Shown piece by piece: positions 44,089-53,219 of a stretch of 64,000 nt of DNA (positions within the stretch are counted from its first letter, which is position 1; every line of letters starts with the position of its first letter). The notes under the pieces were generated by a model that did no database searches, was not told the DNA's origin, and was given only the letters and a program-made list of their open reading frames with translations. Source of the stretch: Homoserinimonas sp. OAct 916 (GTDB taxonomy: Bacteria; Actinomycetota; Actinomycetes; Actinomycetales; Microbacteriaceae); assembly GCF_003260275.1 (NCBI RefSeq), contig NZ_QJHB01000005.1, positions 124,001 through 188,000 of the forward strand. Reading direction: 5' to 3'. Position numbers and translations under genes: made by a program.

Positions 44089-44304
44089 TTATTCTCGCTC
44101 TCTCCGACTCGGGGATGCTGCGGCCCGCTCAGCCTCGACACCGCGAAGCCATTCCTGAACGGCTTGGGTCACCGCATCAGTGATGTGACCCGCAACCGCG
44201 CTGTGATGGCCGGCAGGCACCGCTGACCACTGCGAGACGGCTGTCGGCAACGGAACCACCTCGGCAGAACGTTCGCCTGTGTGGGCTGGCGTCAGGACAC
44301 GCAT
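44089..44304 (-). CDS. Small protein of unknown function, 71 residues
   Basis: The frame starts MRVLTPAHTGERSAEVVPLP with an excellent GAGGAG ribosome-binding site six bases upstream. The sequence has His- and Ala-rich middle part (AVPAGHHSAVAGHITDAVTQAVQEWL) and a basic C-terminus (SPSRRERE). No signal peptide, cysteine or known motif. It is convergent with the alpha/beta hydrolase, and divergent from the GAF-ANTAR region. I do not recognize the family. Confidence 0.6.
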   Translation of the reverse strand: MRVLTPAHTGERSAEVVPLPTAVSQWSAVPAGHHSAVAGHITDAVTQAVQEWLRGVEAERAAASPSRRERE

Positions 44305-44401
44305 ACTGTGCTCCTCTGAACTGAACTCGGCGATCACCGCCACCGAGGTCCAGGGCAATGCGGTATGGCAATTCAAAACCATGATCACGTGGTTGTCAAT
44401 A

Positions 44402-44563
44402 CTCGGGCTCAGCGTCGGTGCGGTGTTCGCGTTCCCGCTTGTCATGGGATCGGCCGCAATCGGGGTGGTGGATCTCTATCGTCTGGTTCCGGGAGCGTTG
44501 GACGGCTACACCGCACCAACTGGCAGTGGCTTGCCTTTCGACGTCGTAGCGGGGAGAATTTAA
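44402..44563 (+). pseudogene. Degraded GAF-domain fragment (ANTAR-type regulator remnant)
   Basis: The translation LSVGAVFAFPLVMGSAAIGVVDLYRLVPGALDG matches the core of the GAF domain in actinobacterial GAF-ANTAR proteins (pattern VGAVFAFPL, then IGxxDLYRxxPGPL). It breaks off after about 30 residues, then runs into unrelated sequence and a stop. No N-terminal part of the GAF domain and no ANTAR domain are present. It lies 31 bases before a complete GAF-ANTAR gene, so it looks like the remainder of a tandem paralogue. Confidence 0.7.
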
Positions 44564-44594
44564 GGCCTCAATCGTCAATAAAAACGAGGCCGCC

Positions 44595-45410
44595 GTGGCA
44601 GAATCTGGACGGGAAGAGAAACTGATCGAGGCGTTCGTAGCCCTCATCGACACTCTCGTCGACACGTACGATGTGATCGACCTGCTGCACACCCTCTTGG
44701 AGGAATGCACCGAACTCCTGCCAGTCGACGCCGGCGGCATTCTGCTGCTCGATGCAACCGGCGGGCTGCAATCCGTGTCATCCACCAGCGAGAAGATCGA
44801 ACTGGTCGAGGTCCTGCAATTGGACGCCGGATCGGGCCCGTGTGTGGACGCGTTCAACACCGGCGAACCCGTCGTCGTGCAAAACATCGCCGAAACGGGT
44901 GCACGTTGGCCAGAGTTCCGACTGGCTGCCCTGAGCTCGGGATTCCATTCCGTTCATGCCGTTCCGATGAGGCTGCGCGGAGAAACCATCGGCGCGATGA
45001 ACCTTTTCAACAGGCGACCCGGAAGGCTGACCGAGCGGGATGCCGCCCTTGCCCAGGCCTTGGCCGCCGCCGCGACGATCGGCATTCTGCAAGAACGAAA
45101 CACTCGCGAATCGAGCGTCGTGACCGCGCAGCTGCAGCGGGCTCTCGACAGCAGAATCATCATCGAACAGGCCAAGGGAGTGCTGGCCGCCTCAGGAACA
45201 ATCGGGGTCGACGAGGCCTTCTCCGCAATGCGCGCCCATGCCCGCAACACCAATGCCAGCATTCGCACCGTGGCCGCGCAGATCGTTGATCGAACCCTGG
45301 AGATTAACGCCTTCGCCCCCTCCCGTCTGCGGCCGACTACCGCGGGTGGACTGGGTGATGCCGACGACAGTCAAACCGGGGGCGGGTCATCCGAAAATCT
45401 GCAGGCCTGA
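44595..45410 (+). CDS. GAF and ANTAR domain regulator
   Basis: A 271-residue protein. A GAF sensor domain covers about residues 15-165 (LVEVLQLDAGSGPCVDAFNTGEPVVVQNI, HAVPMRLRGETIGAMNLFNRRPGRLTERD). An ANTAR RNA-binding domain covers about 175-235 (ALDSRIIIEQAKGVLAASGTIGVDEAFSAMRAHARNTN). ANTAR proteins relieve transcription termination by binding paired hairpins in leader RNAs. The GTG start is preceded by GAGG five bases upstream. The C-terminal 35 residues are low-complexity. Regulated RNAs are not evident nearby. Confidence 0.9.
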   Translation: MAESGREEKLIEAFVALIDTLVDTYDVIDLLHTLLEECTELLPVDAGGILLLDATGGLQSVSSTSEKIELVEVLQLDAGSGPCVDAFNTGEPVVVQNIAETGARWPEFRLAALSSGFHSVHAVPMRLRGETIGAMNLFNRRPGRLTERDAALAQALAAAATIGILQERNTRESSVVTAQLQRALDSRIIIEQAKGVLAASGTIGVDEAFSAMRAHARNTNASIRTVAAQIVDRTLEINAFAPSRLRPTTAGGLGDADDSQTGGGSSENLQA

Positions 45411-45493
45411 GAAGGAATAGAGTGCAGGCACGGGGCAAAGCGTCTGATGGCGCGACTAATCTTCCCGGATCAGGCTCTTACGAAAGGTGACCC

Positions 45494-46279
45494 GTGGTCG
45501 ACAACATCCTCTTCGACGTCAATGATCGTCTTGCCACGATCACCCTGAATCGGCCAGATCGCTATAACGCGTTCGATGTGCCGACCGCTCACCGCTGGCG
45601 TGACATCGCCCACGAGGTGACCGACAGAAGCGACATCCAAGCGGTACTTCTGGCAGGCAACGGGCCGGCATTCTCTGCCGGCGGCGATGTGCTGGCAATG
45701 GCGTCGGGGGCCATCGGCGCCGGTACTGCGGTCACTGAAGCCGCCGAGGTGTTGCACGACGGCATCCGCACCCTGGTGCTGTCGACGGTTCCGATTGTCG
45801 CGGCCGTGCATGGCGTCACAGCGGGTGGTGGCCTGGGAATCGTGCTCACCGCAGATTATGTCGTCGCAGCTGAGAACGCCACCTTCAGCAGCCGCTATGC
45901 AAACATGGGGCTCACCCCCGACATGTCGGTGACCAGCCTGCTTCCCCGCGCGGTCGGTGAACGCCGCGCGCTGCAACTTCTGTTGCAGGACCGTGCGCTC
46001 AGTGCAGCCGAGGCACTTGATTGGGGCTTGGTCGCTGAGGTCACACCCGAGGCGGATCTCAGAGATCGGGCTCGGGCAGTTGCCCGCTACTGGCTCGACA
46101 ACGCCGCCGGGGCATTCGGGCAGGCGAAGCATCTGCTGCGCTCGGGAATGGATCGAGACTTGGCGACGAACCTCGACGAGGAGGCCCGCTCGATCGGTGC
46201 GGCCTTCGAGACAGACGAGGCGAAGGCTCGAATTGCGGCGTTCGCGGCGGCCTCAACCCGGCGAGCCGGTCACCTGTAG
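45494..46279 (+). CDS. Enoyl-CoA hydratase/isomerase family protein
   Basis: A 261-residue crotonase-fold protein. The oxyanion-hole motifs are PAFSAGGDVLAMAS and GVTAGGGLGIVLTADYVVAAENATFSS. The catalytic Glu pair of classical hydratases is not obvious: the positions are occupied in the NMGLTPDMSVTSLLPRAVG segment by non-Glu residues, so isomerase or another crotonase reaction is possible. GAAAGG precedes the GTG start. No fatty-acid oxidation genes adjoin it. Confidence 0.88.
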   Translation: MVDNILFDVNDRLATITLNRPDRYNAFDVPTAHRWRDIAHEVTDRSDIQAVLLAGNGPAFSAGGDVLAMASGAIGAGTAVTEAAEVLHDGIRTLVLSTVPIVAAVHGVTAGGGLGIVLTADYVVAAENATFSSRYANMGLTPDMSVTSLLPRAVGERRALQLLLQDRALSAAEALDWGLVAEVTPEADLRDRARAVARYWLDNAAGAFGQAKHLLRSGMDRDLATNLDEEARSIGAAFETDEAKARIAAFAAASTRRAGHL

Positions 46280-46317
46280 GCCGCATCCTCCTGTTTTGTG
46301 GGGTCGGTGGCAGGCGG

Positions 46318-46764
46318 CTACGCGAGGATCGGGATCGCGCCCGTAGCGGTGAAGGCGTCCCGAGGGCGTACGTCGGCCGTGGTTCCCCGCTCGGCGGAGA
46401 AGATCGGATGCGGCGCCGTAACCGGTGCCACGGGAATCATCTCGGCGGTTCCGATGATGGCCACGGTGCCGATCGCCGAGGGCAGACGACGACCGCGACG
46501 CACAATGACCACGGTTGCGAGCGCCAGCGGAAACGCGACCACACTGGGCGCCGCCACCCAGAAGGACTGGCTGGCGATACCGAACACGCCCCAGAGCAGA
46601 TAACAGGCCATCAGAAGCCACTGCGTGGTCTCTGAGATGGCCGCCAACCGCACGGGGTCATTGCGGTGCTGCCAGGTGGAGCGGGCCTGCGGAATCCACA
46701 TCAGAATGGAGAGAGCGGTTGCGCCCAAACCGAGCGCATTGATGAGAGCGTTGTCGATGACCAT
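46318..46764 (-). CDS. SemiSWEET/PQ-loop family membrane protein
   Basis: A 148-residue protein with three hydrophobic segments: GLGATALSILMWIPQARSTWQHRNDP with the PQ motif, then LAAISETTQWLLMACYLLWGVFG and SVVAFPLALATVVIV. This three-helix layout fits SemiSWEET half-transporters for sugars or related small molecules, which act as dimers. The C-terminal 45 residues are a soluble tail. An in-frame upstream start at 46884 would add a Cys-cluster peptide but lacks a ribosome-binding site. Confidence 0.75.
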   Translation of the reverse strand: MVIDNALINALGLGATALSILMWIPQARSTWQHRNDPVRLAAISETTQWLLMACYLLWGVFGIASQSFWVAAPSVVAFPLALATVVIVRRGRRLPSAIGTVAIIGTAEMIPVAPVTAPHPIFSAERGTTADVRPRDAFTATGAIPILA

Positions 46765-46961
46765 GCGGGTTGTTCTATCTTTCTCACGGTCCTTGGGAAG
46801 AATTCCCACTGGACGGTTCTTTACGAGGGCATCAACGATGTCACAGTCATCATAGTCACAAAATGGGCACGCCGTCGAGCACATTCCTTGACCAAGAACT
46901 CCCCGTCGGCAACGTCGAAGAACACTCGTGAAGACGAGACGTTTCATGCTGCGAATGAGGG

Positions 46962-47690
46962 TTACAACCAGGCAGGCGGTCTCGGTGCCGGGGTACCGGA
47001 TTCTGTCGCGACTCCCGCCGCTCCCCTGCCAGTGGCCCACTGGGCCAGGGCCGCCGCCGAGCCTGTGAGGATGACCGCATCGCCTGCGTCTTCTGAGCCG
47101 ACCGCCCACGGACCGGGACGGTCATCCGGCATGAGAACAAAATTCGGGATCTGCTCAGCGGCCTGACGCGCGCGCCACGCCGCGATAACATTTGCCGCCA
47201 CATGGTCGATGCAATCGGCCGGGATGTCGGTGAAACTGGACCCGGTATTCAGATCCACTGCATGCAGCCACACCTCTCGGGTGCGCATCCACACCGTCGC
47301 CGATGCTGCGACGGGCTGCCCCATCCTCGTACGCACCTCCGCCCGCCAGGCCTTGTCAGTCAGGGCGTTCCACGCGGTGTCGAGTTTCGTTGCGGCCTGG
47401 TTGTTCAACTCGCGCAACGCGGCAGGGGTAAGGGCGACGCCCTGTTCGATCTCGGCGTCCCTGGCAGCGGGAGACTCGTACATCGGCTTCTCGACACCGG
47501 TTTCGGCCCACTCGACGAGGTTCAGCAACGCGAGGGCATTGTAGGCAACGTGAGCCGCAACATGGCGACGTGTCCAGCCCGGCAGCAGCGACGGCCCATC
47601 GAACCGATCGTCAGTGAGCTCGCGCAGTTTCCGCAGAAAGTACTCAGTGCCCTCCCGCACGACCTGCAGATCGGGCCGGGCTCCGGTCAT
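46962..47690 (-). CDS. Maleylpyruvate isomerase family mycothiol-dependent enzyme
   Basis: A 242-residue protein. The N-terminal DinB-like domain (RFDGPSLLPGWTRRHVAAHVAYNALALLNLVEWAETG) and the later TRTREVWLHAVDLNTGSSFTDIP-type segment (here MRTREVWLHAVDLNTG) show the metal-binding His and Glu pattern of mycothiol-dependent maleylpyruvate isomerase. The C-terminal half is the usual MDMPI-C domain. No aromatic-catabolism genes lie nearby, so the physiological substrate is open. ATG 47690 is preferred, with other in-frame starts at 47723 and 47735. Confidence 0.85.
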   Translation of the reverse strand: MTGARPDLQVVREGTEYFLRKLRELTDDRFDGPSLLPGWTRRHVAAHVAYNALALLNLVEWAETGVEKPMYESPAARDAEIEQGVALTPAALRELNNQAATKLDTAWNALTDKAWRAEVRTRMGQPVAASATVWMRTREVWLHAVDLNTGSSFTDIPADCIDHVAANVIAAWRARQAAEQIPNFVLMPDDRPGPWAVGSEDAGDAVILTGSAAALAQWATGRGAAGVATESGTPAPRPPAWL

Positions 47691-47898
47691 GTCGTCACCG
47701 TGCCCGATTACGCTTGCGTTCATTCTGGTTGCCACCCTTCATCGCCACCGTCTGTTGCCAACCTGTGCAGCCAACCTACCCGCGCCCGGCGGGGTGCGAC
47801 GGGGCGATCACGAAATGTTGCAGACTGCGCAGGCGAGTTCGTGGTCAAAGTAGGGGTGCGCCCGGATGACCACGCTGGCGGCCCCGCACCTCGCCGGT

Positions 47899-48525
47899 TC
47901 AGTCCTTCTGAGCGTGCAGCAATGTGTCAAGTGCAACATGGGCCGGGGCATCCGGCACTTCAGCATCGGCGCTTCCGTCTCGCTCCACCGTCTCACATTC
48001 GAGGATGACCAGTACCTCGCCCACCGCCTCGCGCAAAATCTCAGGCGTGTACAGCACCCCGGGGTCACGCGGGCCGGGCGCCCCGACGTCGACGTTGCGC
48101 ACGTCATGGCCGAGCACGAGCAATCGACCACCGTCGGCCAGCCAGCCAGCGGCACGCTTCAGCACGGCTGCCATGGCCTCCCTCGGAAGGTGGAGGTAAC
48201 CGATAGTGACCAGGTCGAACGTTCGGCCCGGCTCCCAGTCGGTGACATCCCCCTGAATCCAATGGACGTTCGCCCCACGTTCCGCGGCCCGCGTTCGGGC
48301 TGTGACCAACGCCTCGCCTGAGAAGTCCACCGCGGTGGTGTCCCAGCCGACACCCGCAAGCCACAGCGCGGTGCGTCCGTCTCCAGTGGCGAGATCCAGT
48401 GCCGACCCGGGTGGGACATCCGCGAGTACCTGCTGAAAACGCAGCGGCGCTTCGGCCACCCAGAGGCTGTCGCCTGATGCCGTGCGCGCATCCCGATAGC
48501 GGGCGTCCCACTGGTCGCTGTTCAC
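47899..48525 (-). CDS. Class I SAM-dependent methyltransferase (tellurite/thiopurine-type)
   Basis: A 208-residue protein. It starts with GTG after AAAGGG: MNSDQWDARYRDARTASGDSLWVAEAP. Motif I is ALDLATGDGRTALWLA, followed by TAVDFSGEALVTARTRA, VHWIQGDVTDWEPGRTFDLVTIGYLHLP and LLVLGHDVRN. The W-N-terminal start (WDARY) is typical of the TehB/thiopurine methyltransferase-like group. Substrate unknown. No obvious operon partner. Confidence 0.88.
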   Translation of the reverse strand: MNSDQWDARYRDARTASGDSLWVAEAPLRFQQVLADVPPGSALDLATGDGRTALWLAGVGWDTTAVDFSGEALVTARTRAAERGANVHWIQGDVTDWEPGRTFDLVTIGYLHLPREAMAAVLKRAAGWLADGGRLLVLGHDVRNVDVGAPGPRDPGVLYTPEILREAVGEVLVILECETVERDGSADAEVPDAPAHVALDTLLHAQKD

Positions 48526-48628
48526 GTTTATCCCTTTCGGTTCAGTTCTTCGATGGCCACGTTTTCGGCGGCTGGCTGAGCGCCCGGTGCCGCTCCCGCA
48601 GTAGCGTGCGCCGGAGTGCTCCACATCG

Positions 48629-50296
48629 CTACTCGGGAGGCTGCAGCGCCGCCCAGTAGACGCGCACTCCCCCGAGATACGTCGCTTCTGGCCGCACAGA
48701 GCGCATCTCAAGTGGATCGGCGGTGGTGATGTCGGATCCCAGAATCACAAGATCAGCCGCCTGGCCGATCTGGAGGGTGCCACGCCAGTGGTCCGTGAAG
48801 CCCTGATAGGCACTGCCGAGCGTCGAGGCGAGTAGCCCCTTCTCCACCTCGAACCGTTCTCCGGGAATCCACCCGCCTTCCGGCTCTCCCGCGTCCGTCT
48901 GTCGGGTGGCCGCAACCGAGATCGTGGCCACAAAGTTGTTCCGTGACACAGGCCAGTCGCTGGCGAACGAGATCCGGGTGCCGAGGGCGTCGAGGGAGGC
49001 AATCTGATACTGCCGATCGAAGCGCTCCTGGCCGATGCGTGGCAGGGTGAGGTTGCGCATCACTGCGTCTTCCTGCGCCCACAGCGCCTGGAAGTTCGCA
49101 ATCACACCGAGTTGGGCGAAGCGCTCCAAATCCTCCGGATGCACCAGTTGCACATGGGTGATCACCGGGCGGCGGTCCCACGCCGGATTGGCTGCAGCAG
49201 CGGCGTCCACGGCGTCGAGGGCGTCCCTGACCGCCGCGTCACCGATGGCGTGCAGGTGCACCTGGAACCCACGGGCATCGCCGGCCACCACAGCCTCGAT
49301 CAGTGATTCCCTTTCCCAATTGGCGAGTCCGTGGTCATGTGAGCCGCAATAGGGATCGAGCATCTCGGCAGTTCCGCCCTCGATGACCCCATCCACAAAG
49401 TACTTGACTGTCTTGGCCGTCAGGAGCTGCGGGTGCCCGAAAGCGTCGACCTGCGCGCGTGCCGCTTGGAACCCGGCCAGGTCATCCTGCCAGCTGTCGG
49501 GGTCCATCCGGAAAGCGAGATTGGTGCGCACGGTGAGCACACCCCGGCGCGCCGACTCCAAATAGATCTCATGCTCGCCGGGCTCAACCCACGCATCCTG
49601 CATCCAGGCCACGCCCTCGGAGTTCGCGATCCGGCAGGCGGCTTGGACGGCCGAAACCTGCTCGTCGATGGTTCGCTCAGGCGCGGCATCGGTGATGAGA
49701 GCGACGGCGTGCCACTCCCGCATGGTGCCGAGCGGAGTACCGTACGGCGCGACATCATCACGGCGTTCGATCCGCCCAAGCCTCGGATCCGGCGTTTCAG
49801 CGGTGACCTTCGCCCGACGCAACGCCTCCGAATTGCACCAGACGGTGTGGTGGTCGTTCGCGTGCAGCAACACGGGTCGATCGGGCACAACCTCATCGAG
49901 CCACGAAGCGTGGAAACGACCCTCTGGGGCGAGCGCCGCATCGTATGCGCCGCCCACAATCCACTCCTCTTCCGGGTGGTCGGCAGCATAGCGACCGACC
50001 TCAGCGATTACGGCAGCCAGGTCGTCAAGTTCAGCAATCTGCGGCCCGAACGACTCGAAGCCGGCCATCACCGGATGGCAATGCCCGTCGTTGAACGCGG
50101 GAATCACGAGTCGCCCGTCAAGATCGACGACATCAGTGGCTCTGTCCATGAGAGCTCGTGCATCGTCACCGTGGGCAACGATGATGCCGTCGGTGACGGC
50201 GAGTGCGCTGGTGCGGCTGCCGGGTGCCAACCAGACGGGACCACCGTGGAAAACGGTGGTCCCGCCGTGGCGCCCAGTCGTATCTGGTGCGGTCAT
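48629..50296 (-). CDS. YtcJ-like amidohydrolase, last gene of the pot operon
   Basis: A 555-residue metal-dependent hydrolase of the amidohydrolase superfamily, YtcJ/NfdA type. The HxH metal site is in FNDGHCHPVM near residue 65, a further His is in VQLVH and HLHAIGDAAVRDALDAV, and the metal Asp is in ISFASDWPVS near residue 450. Members hydrolyze N-formyl and N-acyl amides. The gene starts 8 bases after the substrate-binding-protein gene and is surely co-transcribed, which suggests that it acts on the imported amide- or polyamine-like compound. Confidence 0.9.
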   Translation of the reverse strand: MTAPDTTGRHGGTTVFHGGPVWLAPGSRTSALAVTDGIIVAHGDDARALMDRATDVVDLDGRLVIPAFNDGHCHPVMAGFESFGPQIAELDDLAAVIAEVGRYAADHPEEEWIVGGAYDAALAPEGRFHASWLDEVVPDRPVLLHANDHHTVWCNSEALRRAKVTAETPDPRLGRIERRDDVAPYGTPLGTMREWHAVALITDAAPERTIDEQVSAVQAACRIANSEGVAWMQDAWVEPGEHEIYLESARRGVLTVRTNLAFRMDPDSWQDDLAGFQAARAQVDAFGHPQLLTAKTVKYFVDGVIEGGTAEMLDPYCGSHDHGLANWERESLIEAVVAGDARGFQVHLHAIGDAAVRDALDAVDAAAAANPAWDRRPVITHVQLVHPEDLERFAQLGVIANFQALWAQEDAVMRNLTLPRIGQERFDRQYQIASLDALGTRISFASDWPVSRNNFVATISVAATRQTDAGEPEGGWIPGERFEVEKGLLASTLGSAYQGFTDHWRGTLQIGQAADLVILGSDITTADPLEMRSVRPEATYLGGVRVYWAALQPPE

Positions 50297-50303
50297 CGGT
50301 TCA

Positions 50304-51434
50304 TCAGCCCTTGAAGGTTTCCCAGATCTTGGAGTAGTTGCTGAGCTCGTCGTTATTGCACGGCTGAACCGGAAGGGCGAGGCCATAGCTTTCTGGGACG
50401 ACGATCGCCGGGCTGTTTGCGAGTTCCGGCTTCATGAGTTCGGTCGTGCCGAGGATGCCTGAGGCATACGCCTGGAAGTTCACGGCCACGGCCATGTTCA
50501 CCGGGTCCATCATCCAGTTGAGGAAGGTGAGTGCCTGATCGACGTTCTTCGCACCGGACGGAACCGTGAAGTTGTCCTGCCAGAGGGCGACGCCTTCCTC
50601 CGGGTACACCCATGTCACCGCTGGGTTCTCCTGCGCGGCCCGCCAGGCGGCACCGTTCCAGATCATCGCCATGGCCTGTTCGCCACCGGCGAGGCGCTCG
50701 AGGATTCCATCGCTGTTGATCGTGCCCACCGATGGTTTGAACCCGACGAGCAGATCTTGGGCGGCCTGCAACTTCGGGCCGTCGGTGGTGCAGAAGTCGC
50801 CGCCGACGACACGCAGGGCGGAGTTCACACCTTCGACCATGTCATCCATGATTCCGACACCGCCTGCCGAGGCCGGCGGGTTGAAGAAGTCGGCCCAGGA
50901 CTTCGGGGCGTCCTCTTCAGAGATCATCTCGTTGTTGTAGGCGAACGAGGTGGTGCCGTAGAGGTAAGGCACCGAATACTGGCGGCCCTCGTCGAAATAG
51001 ACATCGAGAAAGTCGGGCTGGATGTTCTTTCCGTTGGGCAGGTCGGCTGCGTTGATCTGTCGGAGCAGTCCGTCGTCTTTGAGAATCTGAACCATGTAGT
51101 CACTGGGCACGACGACGTCGTAGCCCGCACCGTCACTCGCTCGCAGCTTGGCTTCGAGGCTCTCGTTCGAGTCGTAGTAGTCGACTTTCAGAGTGATACC
51201 GGTGTCTTCCTTGAACTTGCCGATCAACTCTTCCGGAAAGTAGTCGCTCCACGTGTAGAGGCTCACTTCGCCGCTGGTGGCCGGCGTGAAGCCCGTCGTT
51301 TCGACGCCTCCGTCACCGGCTGCCGGGGCATCGGCGCCGTTGTCGCTGATTCCACCGCCACACCCGCTGAGGGCGAGGGCGCCGATGGCCGCTATCGCGG
51401 CTGCCGTGACGAACCGCTTGTGGGATTTATGCAT
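50304..51434 (-). CDS. potD: ABC transporter substrate-binding lipoprotein, PotD type
   Basis: A 376-residue lipoprotein: MHKSHKRFVTAAAIAAIGALALSGCGGG with lipobox Cys near residue 25. The mature N-terminus reads VSLYTWSDYFPEELIGKFKEDTGI and YDVVVPSDYMVQILKDDGLL, typical of spermidine/putrescine-binding proteins. Polyamine binding is inferred; relatives bind other cationic or amide compounds. It overlaps the potC gene by 8 bases and is followed by the amidohydrolase. Confidence 0.88.
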   Translation of the reverse strand: MHKSHKRFVTAAAIAAIGALALSGCGGGISDNGADAPAAGDGGVETTGFTPATSGEVSLYTWSDYFPEELIGKFKEDTGITLKVDYYDSNESLEAKLRASDGAGYDVVVPSDYMVQILKDDGLLRQINAADLPNGKNIQPDFLDVYFDEGRQYSVPYLYGTTSFAYNNEMISEEDAPKSWADFFNPPASAGGVGIMDDMVEGVNSALRVVGGDFCTTDGPKLQAAQDLLVGFKPSVGTINSDGILERLAGGEQAMAMIWNGAAWRAAQENPAVTWVYPEEGVALWQDNFTVPSGAKNVDQALTFLNWMMDPVNMAVAVNFQAYASGILGTTELMKPELANSPAIVVPESYGLALPVQPCNNDELSNYSKIWETFKG

Positions 51435-52257
51435 TCTTCTTGCTCCTTCGATGGGTTTGCAGATACGCGATGGTTGTGACGAGGATGGCGATCACCAGGA
51501 GCAGCACCGCGATGGCGTTGACGGCCGGGCTGGCGCCGCGACGAATCATGCTGAACAGGTAGACCGGCAGCGGGGTGGCCCCCGATGATGACAGGAAGTT
51601 CGAGATGATGAAGTCGTCCAGCGAGATCACGAAGGCCAGCAGCGCGCCCGAGATGATTCCGGGCACCAGCAGCGGCAGGGTGATTCGGCGAGCCACCTGC
51701 CAGGCGGATGCGCCCAGGTCGGTCGCCGCCTCGAAGTAGGTGCCACCGATTCCTCGCAGCCGTGCCCGGATCGGCATCAGGGCGAACGGGATGCAGAACG
51801 AGATGTGTGCCAGCATCAGTGCCAGCATTCCGGGTTGCAACCCGATGATGCGAATGAACCCGAGCGTTGCCACCGCGAGCACGATCTCGGGGATCACCAA
51901 CGGTGCCGACAGGATGCCGAGTGCGATCGAACTGCCCTTCGCCCGTAACCGTTCGACCGCAAGGGCGAACAGGATCGCGAACGTCGTGGCGAAGAAGGTC
52001 GCGACGACCGCGATCTGCAGCGAGATCATCACTGAGTTGATCAGGTTCGCGTTGGTCAGCACGCTCTCGAACCAGCGCAGACTGAATCCCTTCCAGATCA
52101 GCGCCGAATCCCCGTCGTTGAACGAATAGATGGTGGTGATGACGATGGGAACGTAGAGGAAGACCAGCGCGAATACCGCGATCGCCCCAAAACCCGGAAA
52201 CTCGCGCAGGCGCAGGCTCTTCGGTACCCTGCGCGTGGGCGCACTCGTGCTGCTCAT
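51427..52257 (-). CDS. potC: ABC transporter permease, PotC type
   Basis: A 276-residue membrane protein with about six helices. The EAA coupling loop is FEAATDLGASAWQVARRITLPLLVPGIISGALLAFVISLDDFIIS near residues 170-215, which is the PotC consensus. It starts four bases inside the potB stop. Together with PotB it forms the transmembrane channel. Confidence 0.92.
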   Translation of the reverse strand: MSSTSAPTRRVPKSLRLREFPGFGAIAVFALVFLYVPIVITTIYSFNDGDSALIWKGFSLRWFESVLTNANLINSVMISLQIAVVATFFATTFAILFALAVERLRAKGSSIALGILSAPLVIPEIVLAVATLGFIRIIGLQPGMLALMLAHISFCIPFALMPIRARLRGIGGTYFEAATDLGASAWQVARRITLPLLVPGIISGALLAFVISLDDFIISNFLSSSGATPLPVYLFSMIRRGASPAVNAIAVLLLVIAILVTTIAYLQTHRRSKKNA

Positions 52258-53219
52258 AGCGATATCTCCACTTTGCGTCCGGACCTTCGTGAGTAGAACG
52301 CGATCAGCATGAGGGTGAGCATGAGCATCACCAGGACGATCACCGACAGGGCGGCGCCGAACGGCCAGTTGCGCGAGGCGCCAAACTGTGCCGCGATGAG
52401 GTTACCGATCAGGAGCAGTTTGCCGCCGCCCAGCAGTACCGGTTGCACGTAGGAGCCGAACGCCGGCATGAACACGAGCAGCAGCCCGGAGACGATTCCC
52501 GGGGTCGCGATCGGCAGGATTATCCGGCGCACGACCGCCATCTTCTTCGCTCCGAGGTCATAGGCTGCCTCAGCCAAACGGAAGTCGAATCCGGCGAGGG
52601 AGGAGTAGATGGGCAACACCATGAAGGGCAGAAAGGTGTAGATCAGGCCGAGCTGGGACGCGAACGGCGTGTAGAGCAGGTCGACACTGCCGATGCCGAC
52701 GGCCTTCGTGAAGGTGTTGACGATGCCGTTCTCGTTGAGGATGAGCATCCACGCGTACGTGCGCACCAACAGGTTGGTCCAGAACGGGATGGTGACCAAC
52801 AGCACCAGCACGTTCTGCATGCGCGGCTTGCGGGTGGCCATCCAAAGGGCGAGCGGAAACGCGAGGACGAGGCAGACCACACTAGTGACACTCGCCTGCA
52901 CGAGGGAGTCGCCGAAGACGGCGAGGTAGCGCGGATCGAACGTGGTGTTGCCGAGGAAGTCAACCTGCACGAGGAACGAACGGTAGGCCTCGAGGGAGAA
53001 GTCGTAGATGACCCCACCGCCGGTCTTCGGGCGGCTCAGAAACGAGAAGATCACGATGATGATGAGCGGTCCGACGGTGAACAACAAGCCGATGATGAGC
53101 GCTGGGACACTCCCGAGCCAGCCGATCTGGCCGGGTCTCTTGGGGTTGCGTCGTTTGATCCTCGCAGGTGACGGATCGGGTATTCGTTTCTCCGCCTCGA
53201 CCGTACCGGTGCGGGTCAT
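52254..53219 (-). CDS. potB: ABC transporter permease, PotB type
   Basis: A 321-residue membrane protein with about six helices after a 40-residue basic cytoplasmic N-terminus. The coupling loop is [32 protein letters not shown]. The segment [25 protein letters not shown] is characteristic of PotB. It overlaps the potA stop and the potC start by four bases each, so the operon is tightly coupled. Confidence 0.92.
   Translation of the reverse strand: MTRTGTVEAEKRIPDPSPARIKRRNPKRPGQIGWLGSVPALIIGLLFTVGPLIIIVIFSFLSRPKTGGGVIYDFSLEAYRSFLVQVDFLGNTTFDPRYLAVFGDSLVQASVTSVVCLVLAFPLALWMATRKPRMQNVLVLLVTIPFWTNLLVRTYAWMLILNENGIVNTFTKAVGIGSVDLLYTPFASQLGLIYTFLPFMVLPIYSSLAGFDFRLAEAAYDLGAKKMAVVRRIILPIATPGIVSGLLLVFMPAFGSYVQPVLLGGGKLLLIGNLIAAQFGASRNWPFGAALSVIVLVMLMLTLMLIAFYSRRSGRKVEISL

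Noticed and set aside
43128-44183. A 351-codon plus-strand frame overlapping the alpha/beta hydrolase
   Set aside because: Arg/His-rich shadow without motifs, while the overlapping frame has a transmembrane helix and the GHSLGG nucleophile.
46764-46884. Upstream in-frame start of the SemiSWEET-like gene that would add a Cys-cluster peptide (CPFCDYDDC)
   Set aside because: The purine-rich AAGGA abuts the ATG without spacing and the family needs no such extension; ATG 46764 fits the three-helix core.
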